Shown: positions 1-6,859 of the stretch, piece after piece
Layout: the number at the start of each line of letters is the position of its first letter
Position numbering within the stretch: the first letter of the stretch is position 1
Assembly: GCA_038237895.1 (NCBI GenBank)
Contig: JBBRYE010000129.1
Location: 1-10,191 of the forward strand
Reading direction: 5' to 3'
From: Pseudopedobacter sp038237895
GTDB lineage: Bacteria > Bacteroidota > Bacteroidia > Sphingobacteriales > Sphingobacteriaceae
DNA length: 10,191 bases
Notes under the pieces: model-generated
Told to the model about the DNA's origin: nothing
What the model saw: only the letters and a program-made list of their open reading frames with translations
Database searches by the model: none
Program-made: the position numbers and the translations under genes

Positions 1-72
1 CGTTTTAACACGCTTTTCACTGTATCTTTTTTTCTGAAAAAGAAAAAAAGGATGCCGTTTCAATCGTTAACG
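1..72 (-). ncRNA. structured intergenic hairpin element, possible Bacteroidota RNA motif
   Basis: A perfect 10-bp inverted repeat (26-35 with 41-50, loop GAAAA) sits inside a second pairing of TTAAC at 5-9 with GTTAA at 66-70. On the minus strand the internal loop between the two helices reads GATTGAAACGGCATCC on one side and GATACAGTGAAAAGC on the other. From memory this purine-rich loop flanked by ATCC/GGAT is a recurrent intergenic motif in Pedobacter and Flavobacterium genomes. It could correspond to an Rfam Bacteroidota family such as Flavo-1, but I could not check this. The outer helix is only partly preserved and may continue beyond the window. It may be a transcribed RNA element or the end of an upstream minus-strand unit. 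Confidence 0.45.
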
Positions 73-261
73 CAAAAAATTAGCAATTTAAAAATTGAAA
101 ATTACGTTTCTTAAAAAGTTAAATTTATTACATCAAATAACAATCTTCAATATAGGTGCAATCTTTAAACATTTACAACAATTCAAATATTTATCAAAAA
201 AATTACAAATAATTTAGCTTAAAATCCAATTTGATACAAATTTTGCTTTAAATTAGAAGAT

Positions 262-891
262 ATGTTAACTACAAAATTCACTTTTGCTAGAATAAAGTAT
301 GTTTCTGGAGATTGGGACACCGATCAGCGTATGCCTAAAAATGTGCTTAACTCATTATTAGAATACACCACTATTCCATTAAACGCCGATGAAAAAGTTG
401 TCGACTTATCTAGTCCCGAATTATTTAACTATCCCTTCTGCTATTTAAGTGGTCATAAACTGGTTCAGTTTACTCAAAAAGAAGCTGAAAACTTTAAAAC
501 TTATGTTAAAAATGGTGGTTTTGTTTTTGTTGATGATTGCAACCATGATATTGATGCTTTATTTGCTAAATCTTTTGAAACTCAAATGACTGCCATTTTT
601 GGCGTTCAAGCTTTAAAAAAAATCCCAAATAATCATGCTATTTATTCTTCATTTTTTGAGTTTGAAAAGGGTCCGCCAACTACTTCTTTTGAATTGAATG
701 GTTGGGGCGATGATTTGGTTCATGATTATTTAAAAGCCATAGAAATAAATAACCGCATTGGAGTTTTGTATAGCAATAAAGATTATGGTTGCGAATGGGA
801 TTATGATTTCAGGAACAAACGTTTTTTAGCTGAGGATAACACCAAATTTGCAGTAAATATCATCATGTATGCAATGGGAATAAACGCTTAA
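262..891 (+). CDS. DUF4159 domain-containing protein
   Basis: The 209-residue protein is one DUF4159 domain from end to end. It opens with FTFARIKYVSGDWDTDQRMP (residues 6-25), a hallmark of the family. SPELFNYPFCYLSGHK (about 51-66), a GGFVFVDDCN strand (about 85-94) and the C-terminal FAVNIIMYAMG follow. The fold resembles a glutamine-amidotransferase-like or Rossmann domain seen in transmembrane DUF4159 proteins, but no catalytic triad is evident. No signal peptide or membrane helix is visible, so it is probably cytoplasmic. In other bacteria the domain occurs near MoxR/DUF58 clusters; none is present here. The next gene, mazG, starts 68 bases downstream on the same strand and may be co-transcribed. 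The biochemical role is unknown. The ATG is preceded by a purine-rich AGAAGA stretch. Confidence 0.9.
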   Translation: MLTTKFTFARIKYVSGDWDTDQRMPKNVLNSLLEYTTIPLNADEKVVDLSSPELFNYPFCYLSGHKLVQFTQKEAENFKTYVKNGGFVFVDDCNHDIDALFAKSFETQMTAIFGVQALKKIPNNHAIYSSFFEFEKGPPTTSFELNGWGDDLVHDYLKAIEINNRIGVLYSNKDYGCEWDYDFRNKRFLAEDNTKFAVNIIMYAMGINA

Positions 892-959
892 ACAGTGTCA
901 TTAAAAATTTCCTGAAACCCAATTAATACAATTCTTTAAACAATATCTACTTTTACTTC

Positions 960-1757
960 ATGAATGTTTTTGAAACACAAAATTCTCCTTCAACTTCTTT
1001 TGAAAGATTACTAGCTATAATGGACGATTTAAGGGCTAAATGTCCTTGGGATAAAAAGCAAACCTTAGAAACTTTGCGTCACTTAACCATTGAAGAAACC
1101 TACGAACTTTCTGATGCTATTTTAGAAGGCGATATGCAGGAAATCAAAAAAGAACTAGGCGATTTAATGCTTCATCTAGTTTTCTATTCTAAAATAGGTT
1201 CAGAAACTAATGAATTTAATATTACTGATGTTTGTAACGGTATTTGCGAAAAACTAATTAACAGACACCCACATATTTATAGCGATGTTGTTGCTGAAAC
1301 AGAAGAACAAGTAAAACAAAATTGGGAGCAGATTAAGTTAAAAGAAGGCAATAAATCTGTTTTGGGCGGTGTACCTTCCTCTTTGCCCGCATTAGTAAAA
1401 GCCTCAAGAATACAAGAAAAAGCTAGAGGCGTAGGTTTTGATTTTGAAGAAAAACACCAAGTTTGGGAAAAGGTAGAAGAAGAATTACAAGAATTTAAAG
1501 CCGAGTTTGATGTAGCACAAGGCATTGAAATAGACCAAGAAAAAGCCGAAGCAGAGTTTGGAGACCTATTATTTTCATTGATTAATTATGCCCGTTTTAT
1601 CAATATTAATCCAGAAGACGCTTTGGAAAAAACCAATCGAAAATTTATCAAAAGATTTCAATACTTAGAATCAAAAGCTTCAGATTTAAACAAATCATTA
1701 CAGGATATGACCCTGGCAGAAATGGATGTTTTTTGGAATGAGGCTAAGAGGATATAA
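960..1757 (+). CDS. mazG: nucleoside triphosphate pyrophosphohydrolase MazG
   Basis: MazG hydrolyses (d)NTPs to the monophosphate and pyrophosphate, a cytoplasmic housecleaning and stress-related activity that needs Mg2+. At 265 residues it matches the two-domain E. coli type (about 263). The N-terminal copy shows CPWDKKQT (28-35), the metal-binding EETYE (45-49) with ELGD (65-68), and RHPHIYSDV (102-110). The C-terminal copy has EELQE (174-178) and EFGD (199-202), so both EExxE...ExxD metal sites look intact. The central GGVPSSLPALVKASRIQEKA segment is also typical. It lies between a DUF4159 gene and a lipoprotein gene, with no link to a mazEF toxin-antitoxin module. A 97-base gap follows, so it may end its transcription unit. 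Confidence 0.97.
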   Translation: MNVFETQNSPSTSFERLLAIMDDLRAKCPWDKKQTLETLRHLTIEETYELSDAILEGDMQEIKKELGDLMLHLVFYSKIGSETNEFNITDVCNGICEKLINRHPHIYSDVVAETEEQVKQNWEQIKLKEGNKSVLGGVPSSLPALVKASRIQEKARGVGFDFEEKHQVWEKVEEELQEFKAEFDVAQGIEIDQEKAEAEFGDLLFSLINYARFININPEDALEKTNRKFIKRFQYLESKASDLNKSLQDMTLAEMDVFWNEAKRI

Positions 1758-1809
1758 GCGTAGTTAATTATTTATAAAATATTAATCTCAATTTCATAGC
1801 CTTTTTGTA

Positions 1810-1851
1810 GCGCATTTATGTTTTTTATCGTAATAAACATAAAACCAGCGC
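1810..1851 (+). promoter_or_regulatory. inverted repeat directly upstream of the lipoprotein start
   Basis: TTTATGTTT (1815-1823) and AAACATAAA (1835-1843) are perfect 9-bp complements around an 11-nt loop. Outside them, GCGC at 1810-1813 can pair with GCGC at 1848-1851 across a small asymmetric internal loop, giving 13 bp in all. The structure ends three bases before the ATG at 1855 and no U-tract follows. A translation-controlling leader hairpin or an operator dyad therefore fits better than a terminator. The function is inferred; only the symmetry is seen. Confidence 0.45.
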
Positions 1852-1854
1852 ATC

Positions 1855-2310
1855 ATGTATCTCAATAATTTTCAATCCTATATTTTTGGAGCAACATTGA
1901 TTTTTTTCTTATGCTTTGCAGCTTGTGAGAAAGGAATATTAAACGGCCCACTACTTTCTTATGGAGAAAAAGTAGAACTTCAAAAATCGCAATCCATTCT
2001 TTTTGGGACTGATACCAAAGATGGATTGAAATTGACCATAAATAATATAAATGATAGTCGTTGCCCGAAAGATGTTAATTGCATAAGAGCTGGCGAAGCT
2101 GCAGTAAAAATCACTATTTATGATATCAAAGAAAACTCAGCAACATTTGATCTTTATTATGGTGACAAATCTCATTTTAAACCAGATACCGTAAATTTCA
2201 GTATAGATAAAAAAGCTTATAAGGTGATATTATTTGATGTAAATCCTTATCCTCAAACCAGTACAATTCAGGATAGTTTAAAAGCAAAACTTACGCTTTT
2301 GAACAATTAA
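1855..2310 (+). CDS. putative lipoprotein of unknown function
   Basis: The 151-residue protein begins with a hydrophobic signal segment (about 8-22) ending in a lipobox, FAAC, with the lipidated cysteine at residue 24. Export and lipid anchoring are therefore likely, and the mature part would be about 128 residues. The rest looks like a small beta-rich domain. Its only strong signature is DSRCPKDVNCIRAGEA (67-82), in which Cys70 and Cys76 could form a disulfide. From memory, a DSRCP-x4-C-x2-AG motif recurs in short Bacteroidota lipoproteins of unknown role. It has no tandem repeats or recognisable enzyme motif. The gene is preceded by a strong inverted repeat and followed 56 bases later by the ECF sigma factor gene. 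It could be an envelope component regulated with that system, but nothing in the sequence proves this. Confidence 0.8.
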   Translation: MYLNNFQSYIFGATLIFFLCFAACEKGILNGPLLSYGEKVELQKSQSILFGTDTKDGLKLTINNINDSRCPKDVNCIRAGEAAVKITIYDIKENSATFDLYYGDKSHFKPDTVNFSIDKKAYKVILFDVNPYPQTSTIQDSLKAKLTLLNN

Positions 2311-2339
2311 ATTAAGAAATAGATATAAATTAGAATAGC

Positions 2340-2347
2340 TATCTTTA
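2340..2347 (+). promoter_or_regulatory. possible -7 promoter element before the sigma factor gene
   Basis: TATCTTTA differs from the Bacteroidota -7 consensus TAnnTTTG only in its last base and lies 19 bases before the sigma gene ATG. I see no TTG -33 element at the usual spacing, so support is weak. Confidence 0.25.
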
Positions 2348-2366
2348 AAAAACGTAGCCTATATAA

Positions 2367-2936
2367 ATGAGTAAATCCCACAACGATTTTAGTGATCAAG
2401 AATTGATTGCTAAATGTCGTAAAGACGATAGCAAAGCCCAAGAAATGCTTTATAAACGTTTTTATGGATATGCTATGGGAATTTCATTAAGATATTGTAT
2501 CAATCGGGATGATGCTTTAGAAGCTGCAAATGATGCTTTTATTAAACTCTTTAAAACTATAAAAACATTTGATGATGGTAGATTAATTAAACCGTGGTTT
2601 AGGCAAATCATCGTAAATTCTGCTATCGATAACAGAAGAAAAAACATAAAGCATATGGCGGTATTAGATATTGAATATGCCGATGAAGCACCAACAGATC
2701 ATAATATCATCAGTAAAATTACTGCACAAGAAATATTAGAATTATTAAAAGAATTACCAGAAATGCACCGCATGATTTTTAACCTTTATGAAATTGATGG
2801 TTATACACATGAAGAAATTGCAGATATTTTAGAAATGCCATCTAGCAGCTCGCGGGTTTATTTATCAAGAGCAAAAGAAAAATTAAGACGATTAGTGAAG
2901 GCTCACTTTTATTTGAATTATGAAAGAGCAATTTGA
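2367..2936 (+). CDS. ECF-type RNA polymerase sigma-70 factor
   Basis: This 189-residue sigma factor has the minimal ECF layout. Region 2 spans about residues 24-92, including AANDAFIKLFKTIKTFDD (53-70) and the promoter-melting segment KPWFRQIIVNSAIDNRRK (75-92). A short acidic linker follows. Region 4 (about 122-177) includes LLKELPEMHRMIFNLYEIDG and the helix-turn-helix THEEIADILEMPSSSSRVYLSRAKEKLRR (147-175). It would direct RNA polymerase to a small regulon. The next gene starts inside its last codons (17-nt overlap), which suggests translational coupling and fixed stoichiometry with a cognate anti-sigma factor. The target genes cannot be read from the sequence; autoregulation of this operon is a common pattern for such pairs. 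Confidence 0.95.
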   Translation: MSKSHNDFSDQELIAKCRKDDSKAQEMLYKRFYGYAMGISLRYCINRDDALEAANDAFIKLFKTIKTFDDGRLIKPWFRQIIVNSAIDNRRKNIKHMAVLDIEYADEAPTDHNIISKITAQEILELLKELPEMHRMIFNLYEIDGYTHEEIADILEMPSSSSRVYLSRAKEKLRRLVKAHFYLNYERAI

Positions 2937-4224
2937 TAGAGCAATAAGAAACCATATCCGTGATACATTTGGAAATTTTGATGACCAAATGGCAGATGAT
3001 GGTTGGAAAAAGTTCAACGATAGGAAAAGGAAAAAAAGAAGAGGATTGATATTTTGGTATACTTTGCCAAGTGGTATTGCTGCCGCATTGGCTTTAGTTT
3101 GGTTGTTAAATTGGAATAATTTATCAAACGTTAGTAAGAATAATCAAACTCAAATTGCTCAACAAAATCTTGATAAAAACCAAAACATCAATAAATCAAA
3201 AGAAAATATTGAAATTTTTTCAAATAAAACTCAGAGCACAATTAGTACGAATAATGATCATAAACAAAGAAATTTGGCTTTTAATAAGGGTTTAAAACAA
3301 ACAATAAATATCAATTCTGAAAAAATATCTGGAAAACATATTAATAACGATTTAAAAATCTCCAAAGAAATTGAAGTAAATAATACTGATTTTATAACCG
3401 CAAATTCATCAGAAAATATCAACCAAACCAATCCTATTGAAGTAAATGCAAAAGATTTTAAGCCTTTAGAAACAGAAAATAGAACGCTTTTAGTAAGTCA
3501 AAATGTGATTGCAAATCAAAATTCGATTAAGGATTTTTATTCGCTTCCACAAAAGTCATCAGAAGATAAAAAACCACAAACTATAAAAAAAGACAAGTTT
3601 AAACTCTCGGTTGATGCCAATACCTTTTATTCATTTTCGGAGAAAGGGGTAAACGATGCTTTAAATTTAGGATTTGGTTTAGCAACAGAATTAAAACTGA
3701 CCAAGAGATTAAGTTTAAATTCAGGAATTCTTTTAAACCGACAAACCACAAGTTTTGATGGCAATAGTCGTTCAACATCAGATTTTAAATTGACTAGCTT
3801 TAGTACCTTAGCTGCTGTACCTGAAGCGCAAATAACCAATGCAAAATTAATTGGATTAGACATCCCCTTAGATTTAAAATTTGATTTTAAAGTAGGGGAA
3901 ATTAAATCTTTTATAACCTCAGGAATTAGTTCTTACAGTGTAATTAATGAGGAATATGTAAATGATTATTCAATTGTAAATTATTCTATAACCGGCATTT
4001 TAACAAGTAATGTAACTGATAAGAGAGAAAACCCTGCTGGTAATTTTTCTTATTTTAAATTTGCCAGAACTGTAAATTTTTCCTTTGGCTTTTTATACCC
4101 AATTACTAAGAAAAGTACAATATCGGTAGAACCATTCATTAAATATCCTCTATCGGGGTTAGGCTATCAGGATCTAAAAATTGGTTCTGGAGGTTTAAGT
4201 TTTAAATTGAATTTTGGCAGATAG
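2920..4224 (+). CDS. predicted membrane-spanning anti-sigma factor with C-terminal outer-membrane beta-barrel
   Basis: The 434-residue protein has four parts. Residues 1-42 form a charged cytoplasmic head (amphipathic start, DDGWKKF, then a basic KRKKRRG stop-transfer patch). Residues 43-64 are one hydrophobic helix (WYTLPSGIAAALALVWLL). Residues 65-225 are an Asn/Lys/Gln/Ser-rich, almost certainly disordered linker. Residues 226-434 look like a PorT-like (PF13568-type) beta-barrel with alternating strands, LDIPLDLKF (313-321), SVEPFIKYPLSGLG (402-415) and a terminal GLSFKLNF strand. The basic patch before the helix puts the head in the cytoplasm. The linker is long enough to cross the periplasm, so the barrel could sit in the outer membrane. 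The gene overlaps the ECF sigma gene by 17 nt, which marks it as the probable anti-sigma partner. The layout matches the dual-membrane-spanning anti-sigma factors (Dma) reported in Bacteroides thetaiotaomicron. Function is inferred from architecture and context. Confidence 0.8.
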   Translation: MKEQFDRAIRNHIRDTFGNFDDQMADDGWKKFNDRKRKKRRGLIFWYTLPSGIAAALALVWLLNWNNLSNVSKNNQTQIAQQNLDKNQNINKSKENIEIFSNKTQSTISTNNDHKQRNLAFNKGLKQTININSEKISGKHINNDLKISKEIEVNNTDFITANSSENINQTNPIEVNAKDFKPLETENRTLLVSQNVIANQNSIKDFYSLPQKSSEDKKPQTIKKDKFKLSVDANTFYSFSEKGVNDALNLGFGLATELKLTKRLSLNSGILLNRQTTSFDGNSRSTSDFKLTSFSTLAAVPEAQITNAKLIGLDIPLDLKFDFKVGEIKSFITSGISSYSVINEEYVNDYSIVNYSITGILTSNVTDKRENPAGNFSYFKFARTVNFSFGFLYPITKKSTISVEPFIKYPLSGLGYQDLKIGSGGLSFKLNFGR

Positions 4225-4325
4225 GTTTAGTTACGAGGTGGCTGATTTTCTTTTAAAATAGTCTGAATATCGATTTACTTTATATCAAGATTATCCAGAT
4301 TAAAACCATTATCACCTAGCTCAAT

Positions 4326-4333
4326 TAACTTTG
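4326..4333 (+). promoter_or_regulatory. candidate -7 element (TAnnTTTG) for the CoA-transferase operon
   Basis: TAACTTTG is an exact match to the Bacteroidota -7 consensus in the 209-base gap before the CoA-transferase genes. It would give a leader of roughly 95 nt. No TTG -33 box is seen 17-23 bases upstream, so this is only a candidate. Confidence 0.35.
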
Positions 4334-4433
4334 TATTATAAGCTTTGTGATCTCTGTGGTTAAATATAAAATTCTTAATTTAGTCTTTAAAGTAATTATA
4401 ATCCTCAGTCAAAAGACTTCCAAATAAATCAAT

Positions 4434-5138
4434 ATGAATAAAGTAATATCAAATGCTGAAGAAGCAATTAAAGATATTAAAGACGGAATGACTTTAATGT
4501 TAGGTGGTTTTGGCCTATGTGGTATCCCAGAAAATTGCATTAATGCTTTAGTTAAAAAAGGCACAAAAGATTTAACCTGTATTTCAAATAATGCTGGTGT
4601 AGATGATTTTGGAATTGGAATGTTACTACAAAAAAAACAGGTTAAGAAAATGATTTCCTCTTATGTTGGCGAAAATGCAGAATTTGAACGCCAGCTTTTA
4701 AGTGGAGAATTAGAAGTAGAATTAATACCACAAGGTACATTGGCCACAAGATGTATGGCCGCTGGCTACGGAATGCCCGCGATTTTTACTCCAGCTGGTG
4801 TAGGTACAGAAGTTGCAGAAGGGAAAGAAATCAGAAATTTTAATGGAAAAGATTATTTAATGGAAATGGCTTTTGAGGCCGATTTTGCCATCGTAAAAGC
4901 TTGGAAAGGAGATACCATAGGAAACCTGATTTATAAATCTACAGCTCGAAACTTTAATCCAGTAATGGCAATGGGCGGAAAAACAACCATTGCAGAAGTA
5001 GAAATATTAGTGCCTGCCGGCGATTTAGACCCAGACCAAATTCATACCCCAGGCATTTACGTTCATCGGATTTTTGAAGGCAAAAACTATGAGAAAAGGA
5101 TTGAGCAAAGAACTGTTAGATTAGATCACTCCAAATAA
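4434..5138 (+). CDS. scoA: 3-oxoacid CoA-transferase subunit A
   Basis: This is the alpha subunit of a succinyl-CoA:3-ketoacid (acetoacetate) CoA-transferase, which moves CoA from succinyl-CoA to acetoacetate in ketone-body or branched-chain/aromatic carbon breakdown. The 234 residues are the normal family length. Motifs seen are GGFGLCGIPE (24-33), SNNAGVDDFGIG (51-62), the GTLATR segment (101-106), TPAGVGT (119-125) and GNLIYKSTARNFNP (163-176). All are typical of COG1788. The catalytic glutamate is not in this chain but in subunit B, whose gene starts 44 bases downstream, so the two form one operon and one heteromeric enzyme. Substrate is assigned by similarity; related subunits act on 3-oxoadipate or butyrate/acetate, but the motif set best fits ScoA. 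The protein is cytoplasmic. Confidence 0.95.
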   Translation: MNKVISNAEEAIKDIKDGMTLMLGGFGLCGIPENCINALVKKGTKDLTCISNNAGVDDFGIGMLLQKKQVKKMISSYVGENAEFERQLLSGELEVELIPQGTLATRCMAAGYGMPAIFTPAGVGTEVAEGKEIRNFNGKDYLMEMAFEADFAIVKAWKGDTIGNLIYKSTARNFNPVMAMGGKTTIAEVEILVPAGDLDPDQIHTPGIYVHRIFEGKNYEKRIEQRTVRLDHSK

Positions 5139-5142
5139 GAAT

Positions 5143-5180
5143 CTTCAAATCCTCACATCATCAAATTTTCAAATTACAAA
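5143..5180 (+). repeat. low-complexity TCAAAT-rich intergenic repeat
   Basis: The short spacer between the two CoA-transferase genes is built from variants of TCTTCAAAT / TCATCAAAT / TTTTCAAAT. From memory this degenerate repeat type is common in intergenic DNA of Pedobacter-like genomes. It ends three bases before the subunit B start codon. Confidence 0.4.
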
Positions 5181-5182
5181 CC

Positions 5183-5836
5183 ATGTTAGATAAAACCGGC
5201 ATCGCAAAAAGAATAGCAAAAGAAGTAAAAGACGGAATGTACGTAAATCTAGGAATTGGAATTCCAACCTTAGTTGCAAATTATATACCTGAAGGTTTAA
5301 ACGTAGTATTACAATCAGAAAATGGCTTATTAGGAATGGGGCCATTTCCTTTTGAAGGAGAAGAAGATGCAGATTTAATAAATGCAGGCAAACAAACCAT
5401 TACCACTTTACCAGGTTCGTCAATTTTTGATTCGGCATTAAGTTTTGGGATGATTAGAGCTGGAAAAGTTGATTTAACTATTTTAGGCGCAATGGAAGTT
5501 TCTGAAAACGGTGACATTGCTAACTGGAAAATTCCTGGTAAAATGGTAAAAGGAATGGGTGGTGCCATGGATTTAGTAGCATCTGCTAAAAACATCATCG
5601 TAGCTATGCAACAGGTTAATAAACATGGCGAATCTAAACTTTTAAAAGCTTGCTCATTACCCTTAACGGGAGTAAATTGTGTTAAAAAAATTGTGACAGA
5701 ATTAGGCGTTTATGAAGTTAAAAATAATGCTTTTTATCTTTTAGAAAGAGCTAAGGGTGTAAGTATCCAACAAATTAAAGATGCTATTTTAGGTAATTTG
5801 ATTATTGATGGAGAAATCCCAGAAATGGAATTTTAA
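5183..5836 (+). CDS. scoB: 3-oxoacid CoA-transferase subunit B
   Basis: This is the catalytic beta subunit of the acetoacetate:succinate CoA-transferase, 217 residues and full length. The active-site motif SENGLLGMGP is at 45-54, with Glu46 as the predicted nucleophile that forms the glutamyl-CoA thioester. Other family features are the glycine loop NLGIGIPTLVANYIP (22-36), LPGSSIFDSALSFGMIRAG (about 76-94), and NWKIPGKMVKGMGGAMDL (about 114-131). The order A then B with a 44-base spacer is the standard bacterial arrangement. No thiolase or hydroxybutyrate dehydrogenase gene is in the window, so whether the operon supports acetoacetate use, leucine breakdown or both cannot be decided here. 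Confidence 0.96.
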   Translation: MLDKTGIAKRIAKEVKDGMYVNLGIGIPTLVANYIPEGLNVVLQSENGLLGMGPFPFEGEEDADLINAGKQTITTLPGSSIFDSALSFGMIRAGKVDLTILGAMEVSENGDIANWKIPGKMVKGMGGAMDLVASAKNIIVAMQQVNKHGESKLLKACSLPLTGVNCVKKIVTELGVYEVKNNAFYLLERAKGVSIQQIKDAILGNLIIDGEIPEMEF

Positions 5837-5869
5837 TACCTAAAAATAATAGATTTTATTTTAAAAACC

Positions 5870-5886
5870 ATTGTGGCAACAATTTT
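5870..5886 (+). terminator. weak terminator-like hairpin after subunit B
   Basis: ATTGT (5870-5874) pairs with ACAAT (5879-5883) around GGCA, and the stem's last T runs into a short T-stretch ending at 5886. The stem is only 5 bp, so termination here is doubtful. Confidence 0.25.
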
Positions 5887-5944
5887 GGATAATAGTTAAA
5901 ATTGTTAATCAAAAAATGTTTTTAAAAGCAAAATTAAGTTAAAT

Positions 5945-6763
5945 ATGAAAATTAAATACTCAATATTATTATTACTGACTATTATAATGGTCAATTTCAA
6001 TGCCTTTTCTCAGTCAGAATCTCCTTACGAAACTAAATTTAAAACTGATGGGCCTGCTGTTGTTGCCGGCTTAGGTTTAAGCTATTTAGGTTTAACACTT
6101 ATTAAAAATAAATCAGAATTAACACCAGCAGAAGTTGCTGCCAAAAACAAGGATAATGTTTTCTTTTTAGATAGATTTTCTGCAGGAACTTTTAGAGATA
6201 AAGCAGATAAAGACAGTTATATTCCTTTTTATGGATCTTTTGCAATAGCGCCTATTGTAGCTTTAATAGACGGTAAGCAACGTTCTCATTACGGACAAGT
6301 TTCTGTTATGTTTATAGAAACCATGTCGGCAGCAGCAGCATCTTTTACCCTTGCCGCAGGATTGGTTAAACGTAGTCGTCCGTTAGTATATAACGCTTCT
6401 TTGCCATTAGCTGATAGACAGGATAAGGATGCACAACGTTCATTTTTTGCTGGGCACACCACAGCAACTGCAGCCGCAACATTTTTTGCGGCAAAAGTAT
6501 TTAATGATTTCAATCCCAATTCTAAATTAAAACCATATGTATGGACTGCTGCTGCCTTGGTTCCGGCAGTTGTTGGTTACCAAAGATTAAGAGCCGGGAA
6601 ACATTTTTTAACAGATAATATCTTAGGTTATGCAGTTGGTGCGGGTTTAGGTATTTTAATTCCAGAATTGCATAAGAAAACTAACAATTCGGGTATATCC
6701 GTTGCTCCGGTAATGGGTTTAAATTATCAAGGTTTGGGAATGACTTATCATATTACTAAATAA
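5945..6763 (+). CDS. secreted PAP2-family phosphatase
   Basis: The 272-residue protein belongs to the type 2 phosphatidic acid phosphatase / vanadium haloperoxidase fold, which removes phosphate from lipid or small-molecule phosphoesters. Residues 1-22 are a signal peptide (hydrophobic ILLLLTIIMV, then NAFS-Q). The three active-site blocks are KRSRP (142-146), AGHTTATAA (169-177, His171) and QRLRAGKHFLTD (213-224, with Arg214, His220 and Asp224 at the normal QRx5Hx3D spacing). Block one lacks the usual six-residue gap between Lys and Arg-Pro, and block two has Ala where most members have Ser. Several hydrophobic stretches (about 95-108, 126-141, 197-211, 226-240) may be membrane helices. The C-terminal 23 residues look like a short beta hairpin. 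The substrate is unknown. It is a single-gene unit ending at a clear terminator. Confidence 0.88.
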   Translation: MKIKYSILLLLTIIMVNFNAFSQSESPYETKFKTDGPAVVAGLGLSYLGLTLIKNKSELTPAEVAAKNKDNVFFLDRFSAGTFRDKADKDSYIPFYGSFAIAPIVALIDGKQRSHYGQVSVMFIETMSAAAASFTLAAGLVKRSRPLVYNASLPLADRQDKDAQRSFFAGHTTATAAATFFAAKVFNDFNPNSKLKPYVWTAAALVPAVVGYQRLRAGKHFLTDNILGYAVGAGLGILIPELHKKTNNSGISVAPVMGLNYQGLGMTYHITK

Positions 6764-6804
6764 TTGATTAAATATTTTTAAGCATTATGCTTTAAGATTA
6801 AAAT

Positions 6805-6842
6805 AAAAGTCTGTCATTTTATGATGGACTTTTTGCTTTTTA
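6805..6842 (+). terminator. Rho-independent terminator of the PAP2 gene
   Basis: AGTCTGTCA (6808-6816) pairs along its whole length with TGATGGACT (6822-6830), using two G-U pairs, around the loop TTTTA. AAA at 6805-6807 extends the stem into the T-run, which continues as TTTTTGCTTTTT. The ATG at 6821 that would begin the longest downstream frame is in the loop and stem of this hairpin, so it is not a plausible start. Confidence 0.85.
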
Positions 6843-6859
6843 GCACTTATCTTTATTTT

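Noticed and set aside
960..1757. MazG as part of a mazEF toxin-antitoxin or phage-defence module
   Set aside because: No toxin, antitoxin or defence gene is adjacent, and the protein is the full-length two-domain housekeeping form.
2280..2300. AAAAGC/GCTTTT hairpin near the end of the lipoprotein gene as a terminator
   Set aside because: It is inside the coding sequence, has a 9-nt loop and only a 6-bp stem, and is followed by GAAC rather than a T-run.
4225..4433. Remnant gene in the gap before scoA
   Set aside because: No frame of useful length or recognisable motif is present; a CTTTGTGATCTCTGTGG stretch (4342-4358) looks like low-complexity intergenic sequence.
5281..5598. 105-residue minus-strand frame inside scoB
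   Set aside because: It is a shadow of the strongly conserved CoA-transferase subunit B and has no recognisable family features.
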